A DNA stretch of 24,342 nt from Flavobacteriales bacterium (GTDB lineage: Bacteria > Bacteroidota > Bacteroidia > Flavobacteriales_D > Sanyastnellaceae): NCBI GenBank assembly GCA_028823435.1, contig JAPKBK010000004.1, forward strand, positions 1 to 24,342. Direction: 5' to 3'. Both the position numbers and the translations under genes were made by a program. Shown here piece by piece: positions 23,932-24,342 of the stretch. Below the pieces are notes generated by a model. The model had not been told where the DNA came from. It made no database searches and saw only the letters and a program-made list of their open reading frames with translations. Within the stretch, counting starts at the first letter, position 1. Each line of letters begins with the position of its first letter.

Positions 23932-24342
23932 TTATGAAGTAACTACCGTTCCTATCGCCTCACCTTTTGCTACACGAAGGAGGTTTCCTGATTTATTCAT
24001 ATCAAAAACGACAATTGGAACGCCATTTTCGTTACACAAAGTAAAGGCCGTCATGTCCATCACTTTAATGCCTCTTTCAAAAACTTCTTGAAAGCTGATC
24101 TCATCATACTTCGTAGCGTTGGGGTTTTTTTCTGGATCTTCTGTATAAATCCCGTCAACACGTGTTCCTTTTAAAATAACATCTGCCTCTATTTCGACCG
24201 CTCTAAGTGCAGCTGCCGAATCAGTCGTGAAAAACGGACTGCCTGTTCCTCCACCAAAAATGACGACCCGTCCTTTTTCCAAATGACGTAGGGCGCGTCT
24301 TCTAATAAACGGCTCCGCTATTTGTTTTAATTCAATGGCTGA
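23932..24342 (-). CDS. pyrH: Uridylate kinase PyrH, C-terminal part (cut by window edge)
   Basis: PyrH phosphorylates UMP to UDP, a step in pyrimidine nucleotide synthesis. The frame is open to the right edge, so only the last 136 residues are present. They contain QIAEPFIRRRALRHLEKGRV, the GGGTGSPFFTTDSAAALRA motif that binds substrate, ADVILKGTRVDGIYTEDPEKNP and the C-terminal VFDMNKSGNLLRVAKGE. These match the family closely. The N-terminal ATP-binding part and the start lie outside the window. The gene is followed by frr after 21 nt. Confidence 0.96.
   Translation of the reverse strand, partial: SAIELKQIAEPFIRRRALRHLEKGRVVIFGGGTGSPFFTTDSAAALRAVEIEADVILKGTRVDGIYTEDPEKNPNATKYDEISFQEVFERGIKVMDMTAFTLCNENGVPIVVFDMNKSGNLLRVAKGEAIGTVVTS

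Noticed and set aside
1..24342. Search for CRISPR, defence, toxin-antitoxin, prophage or transposon genes
   Set aside because: None of the gene products shows motifs of such systems, and no long direct or inverted repeats were noticed. The gene order and content are those of a core chromosome.

Overview
The window is ordinary core chromosome from a member of the Bacteroidota, most likely a marine or aquatic flavobacterium-like lineage. Four things point there: a protein ending in a type IX secretion (gliding-motility-associated, CHU_C-type) sorting domain; an ftsX - DUF3098 - uppP cluster of the kind found in this phylum; a TonB-dependent outer-membrane receptor; and repeated TAnnTTTG boxes, the -7 element of Bacteroidota promoters, just ahead of genes. 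No rRNA, tRNA, CRISPR array, insertion sequence, phage gene or integrase was found. Genes are tightly packed, and no gap between genes exceeds about 205 bases.

Layout, left to right. (1) Positions 1-945, minus strand: the start of a SUF iron-sulfur operon, sufA-type then sufB (cut by the left edge). (2) 1061-7359, plus strand: ftsX, a DUF3098 membrane protein, uppP, a lipoprotein of unknown function, a large AsmA-like envelope protein, an unrecognised 188-aa protein and rsmI. Several of these are coupled by ATGA or TAATG overlaps. (3) 7374-12519, minus strand: radA downstream of a 1250-aa secreted nidogen-like/CHU_C protein. (4) lepA (plus), divergent from the secreted protein and converging on rlmN with overlapping stop codons. 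(5) 14437-20243, minus strand: rlmN, a LytTR response regulator without a visible kinase, then lipB, a phosphoglucose/phosphomannose isomerase and a TonB-dependent receptor. (6) 20345-23334, plus strand: lysS, a SufT/MIP18-like gene and dxr. (7) 23347 to the right edge, minus strand: frr downstream of pyrH (cut by the right edge).

Functions shared across the window are envelope building (ftsX, uppP for the undecaprenyl carrier, dxr for isoprenoid precursors, AsmA-like protein), translation and ribosome modification (lepA, rlmN, rsmI, lysS, frr), and iron-sulfur or lipoate cofactors (sufA, sufB, sufT-like, lipB; RlmN is itself an Fe-S enzyme). I see no convincing new defence, mobile or secretion system. 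The observations most worth checking are: a constant 4-nt spacing between TAnnTTTG-like boxes and start codons at five genes (suggesting leaderless mRNAs); direct repeats upstream of the LytTR regulator, one matching the LytTR binding consensus; an uncharacterised lipoprotein/AsmA pair behind uppP; and a LysRS shorter than usual for the phylum.
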